Part shown: positions 16,769 through 25,162 of the stretch, one piece after another
Layout: the number at the start of each line of letters is the position of its first letter
How positions within the stretch are numbered: position 1 is the stretch's first letter
Origin: Solimonas soli DSM 21787
GTDB lineage: Bacteria > Pseudomonadota > Gammaproteobacteria > Nevskiales > Nevskiaceae
DNA length: 43,669 bases
Reading direction: 5' to 3'
Assembly (NCBI RefSeq): GCF_000474945.1
Contig: NZ_AXDW01000023.1
Location: 1 to 43,669 of the forward strand
Translations under genes and position numbers: made by a program
The notes under the pieces: model-generated
What the model was told of the DNA's origin: nothing
Database searches by the model: none
Seen by the model: only the letters and a program-made list of their open reading frames with translations

Positions 16769-17514
16769 CAGTGGGCGATCCCCTGCGCGCCGTCGATGTA
16801 GATCGTCTCGCCGTTGAGAAAGCCGATGTCACTGGCGTAGAGGCTCGCGACCAGCTTGCCGACGTCGTCGGCCGAACCCGGCTCGCGGCCGGGAATGCGC
16901 TTTTCCAGATACGCGCGTAGCGGGCCGGCTTCCATCTGCTCGCGGTTGAGATCGGTAACGATGTAGCCGGGCGCGACGTTCAGCGCGCGGATGCCCTTGC
17001 CGGCCCATTCGACCGCCAGCACGCGCGTCATCGCCGCGACCGCGGCCTTGGACGCGCAGTACGCGAGGTTACGCTTGACGCCGAGCTTGTCGAAGAACGA
17101 GCCGATGTTGACGACGAGCGCGCCATGCGCGGCAAGCAGGTGCGGATACGCGGCCTGGCTGGCGAGCAACACCGATAGCGTGTTGGTGTCCTGCACGAGC
17201 CGCCAGTCGGACACCGACAACGAGTCGGCCGGAGCCTCGATGTGAAGCCCTGCGTTGTTCACTAATCCGCGGACGCGGCCAGCGCGCGCGGCGAAAGTGT
17301 CGAATGCCGCCTTGAGCTGCGCGCCGTCGGTGACGTCCGCCTGCAGGGCATGCCAGCGCGCGCAAACCGCTTCGCTGGCCTGCGGGCGCTTCGGCAGATC
17401 GCCGGAGCGCGAGACGCAACCAACGCTGTATCCGGCGGCGGCTAGATGTTCGGCGATCGCCGCACCGATGCCGCGACTGGCGCCGGTGACGAGGATTCCC
17501 CCCTTGTCGCTCAT
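16768..17514 (-). CDS. Short-chain dehydrogenase/reductase (SDR)
   Basis: 248 residues. Classical SDR motifs are T10-G-A-S-R-G-I-G17 (cofactor), N-N-A-G (about 86-89), S139, and Y152-x3-K156 (Y-C-A-S-K). The C-terminal P-G-Y-I-V-T-D-L is also present. It oxidises or reduces a hydroxyl/keto group with NAD(P)(H). ATG 17514 is preceded by GAGGAAG; ATGs at 17541 and 17535 would give a longer leader. It lies between the enoyl-CoA hydratase (31-nt gap) and the acyl-CoA dehydrogenase (overlap). It may act on a ring alcohol or a 3-hydroxyacyl-CoA of R configuration (inference). Confidence 0.92.
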   Translation of the reverse strand: MSDKGGILVTGASRGIGAAIAEHLAAAGYSVGCVSRSGDLPKRPQASEAVCARWHALQADVTDGAQLKAAFDTFAARAGRVRGLVNNAGLHIEAPADSLSVSDWRLVQDTNTLSVLLASQAAYPHLLAAHGALVVNIGSFFDKLGVKRNLAYCASKAAVAAMTRVLAVEWAGKGIRALNVAPGYIVTDLNREQMEAGPLRAYLEKRIPGREPGSADDVGKLVASLYASDIGFLNGETIYIDGAQGIAH

Positions 17515-17544
17515 GATTCGTGCTTCCTCGGGCATGGGCATGTA

Positions 17545-18312
17545 TCAGCCATCGCGGAACTGCGGCTTGCGCTTCTCGACGAAGGCACGCATGCCTTCCT
17601 CGGCATCGGCAGTGCGATAGGCCAGCGTCGACAGATCGGCCTCGATACGCAGGCCGCTCTCCAGCGTCGCCGCCGCCGCGCGCTGTACCGCCTCGCGCGC
17701 GAACTGCTGCGCGAGGCGGCCGTAGCCACAGAATTCATGGGCGAAGGCGATGGCGGCATCGAGCAGCGGAGGTTCGACAAGGCGATTGACCAGGCCGATG
17801 CGCAGCGCTTCCTCAGCCTTGACAGCGCGGCCGGTGAGAATCATCTCCAACGCGCGCGATTCGCCGATCAGCCGCGGCAGCCGCTGCGTGCCGCCGTAGC
17901 CGGGGATCAAGCCGAGCTTGATCTCCGGCAGCCCCAATGCCGCGTTCGGCGCGGCGAGACGGAAGTTGCAGGCCAGTGCGAGTTCCAAGCCGCCGCCGAA
18001 GGCGTAGCCGTTGAGCAGCGCGATCGAGGCGACCGGCAGGCGATCGAGCTTGGCGAACACGGCCTGCCCCAGCTCGGCGCCGCGCTTCTGCTCGAGCAGC
18101 GGGCGATCCTGCAGTTCCTTGATGTCGGCGCCGGCGCAGAATGCCTTGTCGCCTGCGCCGGTGACGATCAGCGCGCGGGCATCGGAGCCGGCCACCTCGT
18201 CGAGCGCCGCGCCGATCTCGCGGATCAGCGCAAAGCTCAGGGCATTGAGGGCCTGCGGGCGATCCAGCGTCAGCACCGCGCAGCCGTCCTGGTGGCGAAG
18301 GTTCAGGCTCAT
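17545..18312 (-). CDS. Enoyl-CoA hydratase (crotonase family)
   Basis: 255 residues. Crotonase signatures are A-F-C-A-G-A-D-I-K-E-L (oxyanion hole), F-G-G-G-L-E-L-A with E110, and L-P-E-I-K-L-G-L-I-P-G-Y-G-G-T-Q-R-L with E130. Both glutamates needed for water addition are present, so true hydratase activity is expected, unlike the neighbouring family member at 20030-20809. Its ATG overlaps the acyl-CoA ligase stop (ATGA), so it is translationally coupled to the ligase. A longer N-terminal extension upstream is GC-rich shadow sequence inside the ligase gene and was excluded. Confidence 0.93.
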   Translation of the reverse strand: MSLNLRHQDGCAVLTLDRPQALNALSFALIREIGAALDEVAGSDARALIVTGAGDKAFCAGADIKELQDRPLLEQKRGAELGQAVFAKLDRLPVASIALLNGYAFGGGLELALACNFRLAAPNAALGLPEIKLGLIPGYGGTQRLPRLIGESRALEMILTGRAVKAEEALRIGLVNRLVEPPLLDAAIAFAHEFCGYGRLAQQFAREAVQRAAAATLESGLRIEADLSTLAYRTADAEEGMRAFVEKRKPQFRDG

Positions 18313-20009
18313 GCCTGCGCTCCCGCGCCGGCTTTCGCATCGGCCTTCGGCGCGCTCCAGCGTACAGGGGCCGGCGTGATCCGGCCGGCCTTGACCCATT
18401 GCACGAGCTCGCGCTTGAGGATCTTGCCGCTGGCGGTCAGCGGGAAGGCGTCGAGCACGACGAAGTATTCCGGCATATCGAACTTCGACAGGCCCGCCGC
18501 GTGCAGATGCGCCAGCACTTCGCCGGCATCCGGCACGCGTTCGCCGCCGATGATCGCCAGGCAGACCTTTTCGCCGAGCCGCTCGTCCGGCACGCCGAAC
18601 GCGGCGGCCTTGACTATGTGCGCGTGGCGGTGCGCCAGCTCCTCGATGCGAGCCGGGTGAATGTTGTGTCCGCCGCGGATGATCAAATCCTTGAGACGGC
18701 CGACGACCTGCAGATTGCCATTCGTGTCGAAGCGGCCGAGGTCACCGCTCATGAACCAGCCCCCCGCATTGAAGGAGTTCTCGGTCGCCGTCTGGTTGTT
18801 GAAGTAGCCGAGCATCAAACAGCCTCCGCGGCCGCCGATCTCGCCGATCTCGCCCGGCGCCACATCGACGTCGGGATTCTCTCGACTCCACAGTTTGATC
18901 TCGTAGGCACGGCAGGCGCGGCCGCAGGTGCCGGTGATGGTCGCCACGTCGTCGTCCGGCAGCGTGTACTGGTGCGAGCCGTTCTCGGTCATGCCGTAGA
19001 CGTTCTGCGGTGTCGCGCCGAGCGCGAGCAGCTGGCGCGCCACCTCGGTCGGGATCGGCGCGCCGGCCATGTAGAAGGTCCTGACCTTGCCGAGCGACTT
19101 CAGGCCGCGCTGGCGCGCGGCAGACAGCAGGTCGATGGCATGCGTCGGCACGCCCATCACGTAGGTCGCGCCGCTCTGCTCGATCCAATCTAGCGTGGCG
19201 ATGCCGGCCGCCGGATCGTTCATCACCAGTTCGCCCCCGCAGACCAGCGCCTGGTCCATCGCCACGGTGGCGATGTGGTGACTGTAAGGGCTCAGGCTTA
19301 GCAGCACGGTCGATGCGTCGTGGCCCCAGTCCTCGACCATCGCACGGGCGTTGGCCAGCAGGGTGTTGTCGCTGTGCATCACGCCCTTGGGCAGGCCTGT
19401 CGTGCCCGAAGTGAAGGCCAGATAGACCACCTTGTCCGGATCGGTCACGGCCGGCGGCGGTGCGAGCGCGGCCGCGCCCCGCTGCGGGAACGCGGCGCAA
19501 CCCGGCGCTGGCCCGCCGGCCTGCTGCGGATGCCGCAGCGAGTAGACGCGGCGTATGCCGGGCAGCTGCAGTGCGCGTGCGAACACATCCTCGCGGTCGG
19601 CATCGGCGCCGTAGCCGATCTGAGCGAACAGCGCCTTGCACTGAATGCGTTCGAGCAGTACCAGAATCTCCTCGACGGTGTAGTTCTGGTGCAGCGAGGG
19701 ATTGCAGATGTAGCCATTGCGCGCGCAGGCCAGGAGAATGATCACTGCCTCGACGCGATTCGGCAGCCACACCGCGACGCGCTCGCCGCGGCGCAGGCCT
19801 GCCGCATGCAGCGCGGCGGCGACGGCATCGACTTCATCGCGCAGCTCCGCCCAGCTCAGGCGCCGGCGCGGATCGCGCAGCGCCGGCGCGTCACCGCGCT
19901 CACGCGCGTGACGGTCGAGCAGGCCGTAGAGCGTGTCGGTGGTCCACACGCCGGTCTCGTAGTAGTGCAGCGCCGTCTGCGGATCGTGCAGCGTCAGCAG
20001 CTTTGTCAT
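18309..20009 (-). CDS. AMP-dependent acyl-CoA synthetase/ligase
   Basis: 566 residues of the adenylate-forming superfamily. The P-loop is F-T-S-G-T-T-G-L-P-K-G. Other motifs are V-Y-G-M-T-E-N-G, the hinge region G-D-L-G-R-F-D, G-R-L-K-D-L-I-I-R-G-G-H-N-I-H-P-A, and the C-terminal catalytic lysine in T-A-S-G-K-I-L-K-R-E. It activates a carboxylic acid with ATP to acyl-AMP and then acyl-CoA. Substrate motifs resemble medium-chain and cyclohexanecarboxylate-type (AliA-like) ligases, but that is only an impression. The ATG at 20009 follows GGAGGAAAC. It sits between the BadI/MenB-like hydrolase and the enoyl-CoA hydratase; that ligase/ring-hydrolase/hydratase set recalls alicyclic acid degradation. 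Confidence 0.93.
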   Translation of the reverse strand: MTKLLTLHDPQTALHYYETGVWTTDTLYGLLDRHARERGDAPALRDPRRRLSWAELRDEVDAVAAALHAAGLRRGERVAVWLPNRVEAVIILLACARNGYICNPSLHQNYTVEEILVLLERIQCKALFAQIGYGADADREDVFARALQLPGIRRVYSLRHPQQAGGPAPGCAAFPQRGAAALAPPPAVTDPDKVVYLAFTSGTTGLPKGVMHSDNTLLANARAMVEDWGHDASTVLLSLSPYSHHIATVAMDQALVCGGELVMNDPAAGIATLDWIEQSGATYVMGVPTHAIDLLSAARQRGLKSLGKVRTFYMAGAPIPTEVARQLLALGATPQNVYGMTENGSHQYTLPDDDVATITGTCGRACRAYEIKLWSRENPDVDVAPGEIGEIGGRGGCLMLGYFNNQTATENSFNAGGWFMSGDLGRFDTNGNLQVVGRLKDLIIRGGHNIHPARIEELAHRHAHIVKAAAFGVPDERLGEKVCLAIIGGERVPDAGEVLAHLHAAGLSKFDMPEYFVVLDAFPLTASGKILKRELVQWVKAGRITPAPVRWSAPKADAKAGAGAQA

Positions 20010-20029
20010 CGTTTCCTCCGCGTCCGGAT

Positions 20030-20809
20030 TCAATGCCCGAACTTGCTGGCGTCCGGCGCGCGCTTCTCGGCGAAGGACTTCGCCAGTTCGTCATGCTCTT
20101 CGGATTGCAGATAGGTACGCAGCAACAGGTCGTGCGCCATCCGCGACAAGCCGTTGACGCCGCCGTGGCGGGCGTTGAACGCCGACTTCAGCGAAGCCAG
20201 CGCGAACGCGCCGCGATCGGCGACTTCCAGCGCGTACTTGCGGGTCTCCTCGGCCAATTGATCATCCGGCACCACCTTGTTGATCAGGCCGATCTCGAGC
20301 GCGTATTCGGCGCTCATCTTCGAGTTGCGGTACCAGATGTCCTTCGCGCGCTTCTTGCCGACCAAGTCTTCCAGGTACCAGGTGCCGTAACCTGCGTCGA
20401 AGCTGCCGACCATCGGTCCGACCTGACGGAAGATCGCCGACTGCTTGGCGATGGTCAGATCGCAGACCATCTGCAGCACGTTGCCGCCACCGACCGCCAG
20501 GCCATTGACCGAGGCGATCACCGGCTTCTGCAGCTTGTCGATGGCCTCGTACATCTCCAGCGTCGGCAGCACGCCGGCGTAGAGCGTGGTGTCCTCCATG
20601 CCCTCCTTCCGGCCGCCGATGCAGAAAAAGCGCTCGCCCGCGCCGCTCAACACGACGACGCGCGTGCGCGTCTCGCGGCGGATGCCTTCGATGCAGTCGC
20701 GGATCTCATGGCACATCCGCGGCGTGAACATGTTGCCGTCGTGCGGGCGGTTGAGCGTGATGAAGCCGATTGGGCCTTCTTCGCGATACAGGATTTCCTC
20801 GAACGTCAT
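20030..20809 (-). CDS. MenB/BadI-like crotonase (possible ring-cleaving 2-ketocycloalkane-carboxyl-CoA hydrolase)
   Basis: 259 residues. It is a crotonase, but instead of the two hydratase glutamates it has G-G-G-N-V-L-Q-M-V-C-D-L-T-I-A and V-G-S-F-D138-A-G-Y-G, the pattern of 1,4-dihydroxy-2-naphthoyl-CoA synthase (MenB) and its relative BadI. BadI hydrolyses 2-ketocyclohexanecarboxyl-CoA to pimelyl-CoA by a reverse Dieckmann reaction. No menaquinone genes are nearby and the context is catabolic, so ring opening is the better guess (inference). ATG 20809 has GGAGG eight nt upstream; ATG 20830 overlaps the CoA-transferase stop as ATGA and remains possible. F-C-I-G-G-R-K keeps the oxyanion-hole region. 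Substrate ring size is unknown. Confidence 0.85.
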   Translation of the reverse strand: MTFEEILYREEGPIGFITLNRPHDGNMFTPRMCHEIRDCIEGIRRETRTRVVVLSGAGERFFCIGGRKEGMEDTTLYAGVLPTLEMYEAIDKLQKPVIASVNGLAVGGGNVLQMVCDLTIAKQSAIFRQVGPMVGSFDAGYGTWYLEDLVGKKRAKDIWYRNSKMSAEYALEIGLINKVVPDDQLAEETRKYALEVADRGAFALASLKSAFNARHGGVNGLSRMAHDLLLRTYLQSEEHDELAKSFAEKRAPDASKFGH

Positions 20810-20826
20810 GCGACCTGCCTCCTTCT

Positions 20827-22065
20827 TCATATGATCTTGTAGTCCCGAAGCCTCACGATCTCGTCTTGCGACAACCCCAGCCAGTCGCCGTAGATCGTCG
20901 CGTTGTCCTCACCGAGGCGCGGCGGCGGCTTTGCGCAGCCCTCGGTGCGGCCGTCGAAGTGGATTCCGAGGCCGACCTGCGGCACACGACAGCCGTTACG
21001 CTCGAACGCGTACAGGAAACCTCGCGAGTGCAGTTCCACGTCCTGCGCGACTTCATCAACGCGATTGATCGGCCCCGCCGGCACGCGTGCCTTGGCAAAT
21101 ACGTCGAGCCAGTGGGCGCGCGGCCGCGTCTGCAGCACGCGGGCAATCTCGGCGACGATCGCGACGCGATGCGCACGACGCTCGGCGTTGCTGCGATGCG
21201 CCGGATCGGCCGCGCGCTGCGGCTCGCCAACGGCCGTCCAGAAGCGCTCCCAGATGGCGTCGTTGCCGAGGCCCAGCGTCATCGGCAGGTCCGCGGTATC
21301 GAAGACCTGATAGATCGCGATCACGCTGTCTCGGCCGCCGGAGCGGCGCGGCACTTCGCCGGAGCCGAGATACGGCAGGATCCGCGGCGCGAGGAAGCGC
21401 GTCATGCTCTCGACCATCGAGATGTCGATCTGGCAGCCGCGCCCGTCGCGCGCACGGCGAAACAGAGCCGCCGTAACCGCCATAGCCGCATCATGTCCGG
21501 CCAGCATGTCGGCCGCCGGCGTACCTATCTTCTGCGGTGGCGAGTCGGGCTCCCCGGTCAGATCCATCACGCCCGAATAACCCTCGGCGATCAGGTCGTA
21601 GCAAGCCATGTCGGCGCGCGCGCCGTCGAGGCCGAAGCCGGTGATCGAAACGTGGATCAGACCGTCGCGCAACTGACGTAAGTTGGCGTAGTCCAGCTTC
21701 AGCTTGGTCTGCGCCCGCGGCACCAGGTTGCTGATCACCACGTCGCTGTTCGCCACCAGCCTGCCTAGTAGCGCCTGGCCTCGCTCGGTGGCGAAGTCCA
21801 GCGTCACGCTGTGCTTGTTGCGGTTGACGCTGAGGTACCAGAGCGATTCGCCGTCGAGGAACGGCGGTCCCCAGGCGCGACAATCGTCGCCGCTGCCCGG
21901 CCTCTCCACCTTGACGACCGTGGCGCCGAGATCGGCTAGCAATTGCGTCGCATACGGCCCGGCGATCGACGTCGTCAGGTCCAGCACGCGGATGCCGGAC
22001 AGCATGTCGAGCGGCGCCGACGATTTCAGGGGCAGCGAAGCTGCCGGGTAGTTATGGGATGGCAT
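20827..22065 (-). CDS. CaiB/BaiF-type (class III) CoA-transferase, copy 3
   Basis: 412 residues. Class III features are L-S-G-I-R-V-L-D-L-T, A-D-L-G-A-T-V-V-K-V-E, and the catalytic aspartate D186 in T-P-A-A-D-M-L-A-G-H. The usual E-N-F-R-P-G is replaced by S-N-L-V-P-R-A, a small deviation from the family. It is the first gene of the long minus-strand operon, facing the second TonB-dependent receptor across a shared AT-rich promoter region. The start is uncertain: ATG 22065 has only weak GTGAGA upstream, and ATG 22119 would add 18 residues rich in Gly. It likely supplies the CoA thioester that the BadI/MenB-like enzyme or the beta-oxidation enzymes use. Confidence 0.88.
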   Translation of the reverse strand: MPSHNYPAASLPLKSSAPLDMLSGIRVLDLTTSIAGPYATQLLADLGATVVKVERPGSGDDCRAWGPPFLDGESLWYLSVNRNKHSVTLDFATERGQALLGRLVANSDVVISNLVPRAQTKLKLDYANLRQLRDGLIHVSITGFGLDGARADMACYDLIAEGYSGVMDLTGEPDSPPQKIGTPAADMLAGHDAAMAVTAALFRRARDGRGCQIDISMVESMTRFLAPRILPYLGSGEVPRRSGGRDSVIAIYQVFDTADLPMTLGLGNDAIWERFWTAVGEPQRAADPAHRSNAERRAHRVAIVAEIARVLQTRPRAHWLDVFAKARVPAGPINRVDEVAQDVELHSRGFLYAFERNGCRVPQVGLGIHFDGRTEGCAKPPPRLGEDNATIYGDWLGLSQDEIVRLRDYKII

Positions 22066-22122
22066 TTTCTCACGGCCGCCTTGTCCGACATGCCAGGCGG
22101 CACCTCCTCGCACATCCATACT

Positions 22123-22163
22123 AACTTGATATTTGTGTAATGCCAATATTGCATGGTAATAAT
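22123..22163 (+). promoter_or_regulatory. Divergent control region between CoA-transferase 3 and receptor 2
   Basis: An AT-rich island in a GC-rich stretch. It holds A-A-C-TTGATATTT-G-T (22123-22136), which recurs with 12 of 14 bases at 32934-32947. It also holds ATGCCAATATTGCAT (22140-22154), a palindrome around AATATT with one extra C. A weak plus-strand promoter TTGTGT (22133-22138), 18 nt, TAATAA (22157-22162) can be drawn. It probably controls both the long minus operon and the plus receptor-cupin-epoxide hydrolase operon. Confidence 0.4.
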
Positions 22164-22221
22164 GTGCACGACGGCGGCACGACAGATTGCCCCGATACAT
22201 ACACGAGAGGAGAATCCGAAC

Positions 22222-24576
22222 ATGCGCAAGCCATCGCGCGACCTGCCCATAACCTGCGGCGCCCTGCTGCTGAGCTTGGCCACCGTCACTACAGAGGCGC
22301 AGCAAACGGAGGCGCCTGTAGCAGATGCCGAAAGCACAAGTCGCGATGCGTCCATCGCACCAACCGGAAATCCGGCACCGGAAGCCGGCATCGAGGAAGT
22401 CATCGTGACTGCGCAGAAGCGCGCGCAGAACCTGCAGGACGTCCCGCTCGCCGTATCGGCAATCGCCGGCGAGGAGATGCTGAACATGGGCGTGTTCAAG
22501 AGCACGGATCTCGCATCGAAGGTGCCGAACCTGCAGATCAGCTCCTTCTTCGGCGAGTCGCAGCCCAATTTCACGATCCGCGGCATCGGCGTCGCCAACG
22601 AGTTCAGCGCCAACCAGGCCTCGCCGGTCGGCATCTACGTCGACGAGAACTACGTCGGCGCCCGCTTCGCGCACGGCGCGCAGATGCTCGACATGGAGCG
22701 CATCGAGGTCCTGAAGGGTCCGCAGGGCACGCTCTACGGCCGCAACACCACCGGCGGCGCGATCAACTTCATTACCAATAAGCCGACGCTGGCGCCGGTC
22801 TCGAGCGGCTCGCTGAAGGCCGGCCTCGGCAACTTCAACCGGCGCGAGATGCAGGGTGTATTCGACTACAGCCTGGTGCCGGACGAATACGGCCTGCGCG
22901 CAGCGGTGAGCTGGGTCCGCGCCGATGGCGCGATCCCGAACAAGACCCTCGGCCAGCCGGACCTCGCCAGCCAGAACGATTTTTCGAGCCGCCTCAGCTT
23001 CCGCGCGAAGCCGGTCGACGGTGTCGACATCAACTGGAAGAACTACTACTCAAAAATGGAGGATGGGCCGTATGCGCCCTACTTCATCGGCTACCGCGAT
23101 CCGGCCGACCCGAGCAATCCGGACGGCCACGGCAATGCCAACAGCGGCGGCGCGGTGCGCGACGGGCTCGATTTCTATGAGAGCGCGATCGACTATACGC
23201 ATCTGTACAAGACCGAGACCTATGGCAGCCAGCTGAACGCCGCGATACGCCTCGGCGATGCGCTCGACCTGACCTCGATCACGGCCTACGACGGTGGCCG
23301 GGCGTTCTATCCACAGGACGTCGACGGCAGCGCCACAGCGATCATGGCGGTCGACTGGGGCTCCGACTACGACCAGTTCAACCAGGATCTGCGCCTGAGC
23401 TTCGACGGCGACGGGCCGCTGCAGCTGATCGGCGGCCTGTATTTCGGCACCGATACGATCAACATCCACAAGAACGCCAACCTGTTCTCGTTCGGCATCT
23501 TCAGCGATCTGCACACGCAGCAGACGCGGGACTCGTATGCCGGCTATGCCGAAGCGGCCTACAAAATTAACGAGGCGCTCACCTTCACCCTCGGCGGCCG
23601 CTACACGCGCGACGAGCTGAAGTTCCGCTCGCACTCCTGGTTGCTCAGTGGCGTCCACGGCACGCCGGTCTGCAACAGCGTGCCGGATGCCGGATGCCTG
23701 TCCGGTGATCCGGCGCCGTTCGATCCCACGCTGCGCCGCGTCGTCGAGGACAGCACAAGCAAGGTCACCGGCCGCGCGATCCTCGACTACAAGTTCGCCC
23801 GCGACAAGATGGTCTACGGCAGCTTCAGCCGCGGCTATCGCGCGCCGGCGATCAACGGCAACATCGACCTCAGCGACCGCGGCGACAACGACCGCGACCT
23901 GCTCGCCGTCGTCGCCCCGGAGACCATCGATGCCTACGAGATCGGCTTCAAGTCGCGCCTCGCGCATAACCGCGTGCAGTTGAACGCAGCGGCGTTCTAC
24001 TACAAGTACGACAACCAGCAGATCCAGCGCGTTGTGCAAGTCACCAGCGTGCTCGAGAGTAGCGGCCCCGCGAAGGCGTTCGGCGGCGAGCTGGAGCTGA
24101 ACTGGGTGGCGACCGGCACGCTGCGCACCAATCTGACACTCGGCCTGCTCGACACCGAGTTCAAGAACCTGGAGCTGAACGGCGTGGATCTCAGCGGCAA
24201 TCAGTTCTCGAACGCGCCGAAGGTGACGGCTTCCGGTGGCTTCGATTGGGATTTCTTCGAGAACGCGCAAGGCATCGCCACACTGCATCTCGACGCGACT
24301 TATACCAGCCGGCAATACTTCTCGCCGTTCAACAACGACCCGAGCTTCGTCGGCGACACGATCGGCAACGGCAACCAGTCGCAGGATGGCTTCACCTTGC
24401 TCAACGCGCGCGCCAGCTTCCGCGCCGGGGAGATCACGTTTGGCGCCTGGGGTAAGAACCTGACGAATCGCGAGTACCTAGTCCAGGGACTCGACCTGCG
24501 CAGCGGCTTCGGCGAGGACGCGCTGGTGCGCGGCATGCCGCGCACCTTCGGCGCCGACGTCAGCTTCAGCTTCTGA
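22222..24576 (+). CDS. TonB-dependent receptor (second copy)
   Basis: 784 residues. A signal peptide (about 1-26, ending T-E-A-Q) is followed by a spacer, the TonB box region E-E-V-I-V-T-A-Q-K-R (58-67), a plug with F-T-I-R-G-I-G and G-P-Q-G-T-L-Y-G-R-N-T-T-G-G-A-I-N, and a beta-barrel ending D-V-S-F-S-F. ATG 22222 has GAGAGGAG nine nt upstream; the earlier ATG at 22153 lies in the promoter region. It imports a bulky or hydrophobic compound across the outer membrane. It begins an operon with an exported cupin and an epoxide hydrolase, linking it directly to catabolism. It is clearly a different subtype from the receptor at 1655-4180, so the two may take up different compounds or forms. Confidence 0.93.
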   Translation: MRKPSRDLPITCGALLLSLATVTTEAQQTEAPVADAESTSRDASIAPTGNPAPEAGIEEVIVTAQKRAQNLQDVPLAVSAIAGEEMLNMGVFKSTDLASKVPNLQISSFFGESQPNFTIRGIGVANEFSANQASPVGIYVDENYVGARFAHGAQMLDMERIEVLKGPQGTLYGRNTTGGAINFITNKPTLAPVSSGSLKAGLGNFNRREMQGVFDYSLVPDEYGLRAAVSWVRADGAIPNKTLGQPDLASQNDFSSRLSFRAKPVDGVDINWKNYYSKMEDGPYAPYFIGYRDPADPSNPDGHGNANSGGAVRDGLDFYESAIDYTHLYKTETYGSQLNAAIRLGDALDLTSITAYDGGRAFYPQDVDGSATAIMAVDWGSDYDQFNQDLRLSFDGDGPLQLIGGLYFGTDTINIHKNANLFSFGIFSDLHTQQTRDSYAGYAEAAYKINEALTFTLGGRYTRDELKFRSHSWLLSGVHGTPVCNSVPDAGCLSGDPAPFDPTLRRVVEDSTSKVTGRAILDYKFARDKMVYGSFSRGYRAPAINGNIDLSDRGDNDRDLLAVVAPETIDAYEIGFKSRLAHNRVQLNAAAFYYKYDNQQIQRVVQVTSVLESSGPAKAFGGELELNWVATGTLRTNLTLGLLDTEFKNLELNGVDLSGNQFSNAPKVTASGGFDWDFFENAQGIATLHLDATYTSRQYFSPFNNDPSFVGDTIGNGNQSQDGFTLLNARASFRAGEITFGAWGKNLTNREYLVQGLDLRSGFGEDALVRGMPRTFGADVSFSF

Positions 24577-24625
24577 CGCCCGGCGGCATCACGATGCTTT
24601 CAACAGATCCACAAGGAGAACATTC

Positions 24626-25135
24626 ATGAAGAACGCCCACCTGACCGCCGCCGCCATCCTTCTGGCCGCCGGCTGCGCTCTTGACGCGAGCGGCGGCCAT
24701 GCCGCCGAGGCGGCTGGCAAGCCGGTCGTGCTCGAGAATTTCTCGCAGGCCAAATTCGCCGCAGTTCCGTCGCTGCCCGAGTGCACGAAGATGGTCGGAA
24801 TGCGCGGTGACCCGTCAAAGGGCCCATCGAGCCTAATGGTGAAGATGGACGGTGGTTGCGCGGCGACGCTGCACTGGCACACCGCCAACGAGGAAATGCT
24901 GATCCTGCAGGGCGTCGCCCGGGCGCAGGTCGCCGGCCAGCCGGAAGTCGAGTTGAAGGCCGGCGCGTACATGCTGCTGCCGGCGAAATCGCATCACCAG
25001 TTCCGCTGCGTGTCCAAGGAGCCCTGCATCATTTTCGACGTCGCGGACACGATCTTCGACGTTCACAACATCGACGCGAACGGCAAGGAGATCTCCGCCG
25101 AGGAGGCAATCCGCGCCGCCGCGAAATCCCGCTGA
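24626..25135 (+). CDS. Exported cupin-domain protein
   Basis: 169 residues. The N-terminus is a signal peptide with possible cleavage near G-G-H-A-A-E-A; A-A-G-C17 is a weak lipobox, so a lipoprotein is possible. A single cupin domain (about 65-145) has metal-ligand pattern H83-x-H85 with E89/E90 and a distal H123/H124, so it can bind a metal ion. Four further cysteines (C53, C78, C128, C133) suggest disulphides in the periplasm. Function is unknown: binding, isomerisation or oxidation of the substrate at the periplasm are all possible. AAGGAG lies before the ATG; it is 49 nt after the receptor and 27 nt before the epoxide hydrolase. Confidence 0.82.
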   Translation: MKNAHLTAAAILLAAGCALDASGGHAAEAAGKPVVLENFSQAKFAAVPSLPECTKMVGMRGDPSKGPSSLMVKMDGGCAATLHWHTANEEMLILQGVARAQVAGQPEVELKAGAYMLLPAKSHHQFRCVSKEPCIIFDVADTIFDVHNIDANGKEISAEEAIRAAAKSR

Positions 25136-25162
25136 GCGGCACGGTCGACGAGGAGCTGCGCA

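Noticed and set aside
20030-20809. Menaquinone biosynthesis MenB
   Set aside because: No other men genes nearby; the neighbours are all acyl-CoA catabolism.
22066-22674. N-terminal extension of CoA-transferase 3 into the receptor gene region
   Set aside because: Runs through the AT-rich divergent promoter and antisense to the receptor start; the conserved domain begins only after 22065.
23050-24315. 421-codon minus-strand frame antisense to the second receptor
   Set aside because: Same shadow pattern; low-complexity Val/Arg/Ala composition and no homology recognised.
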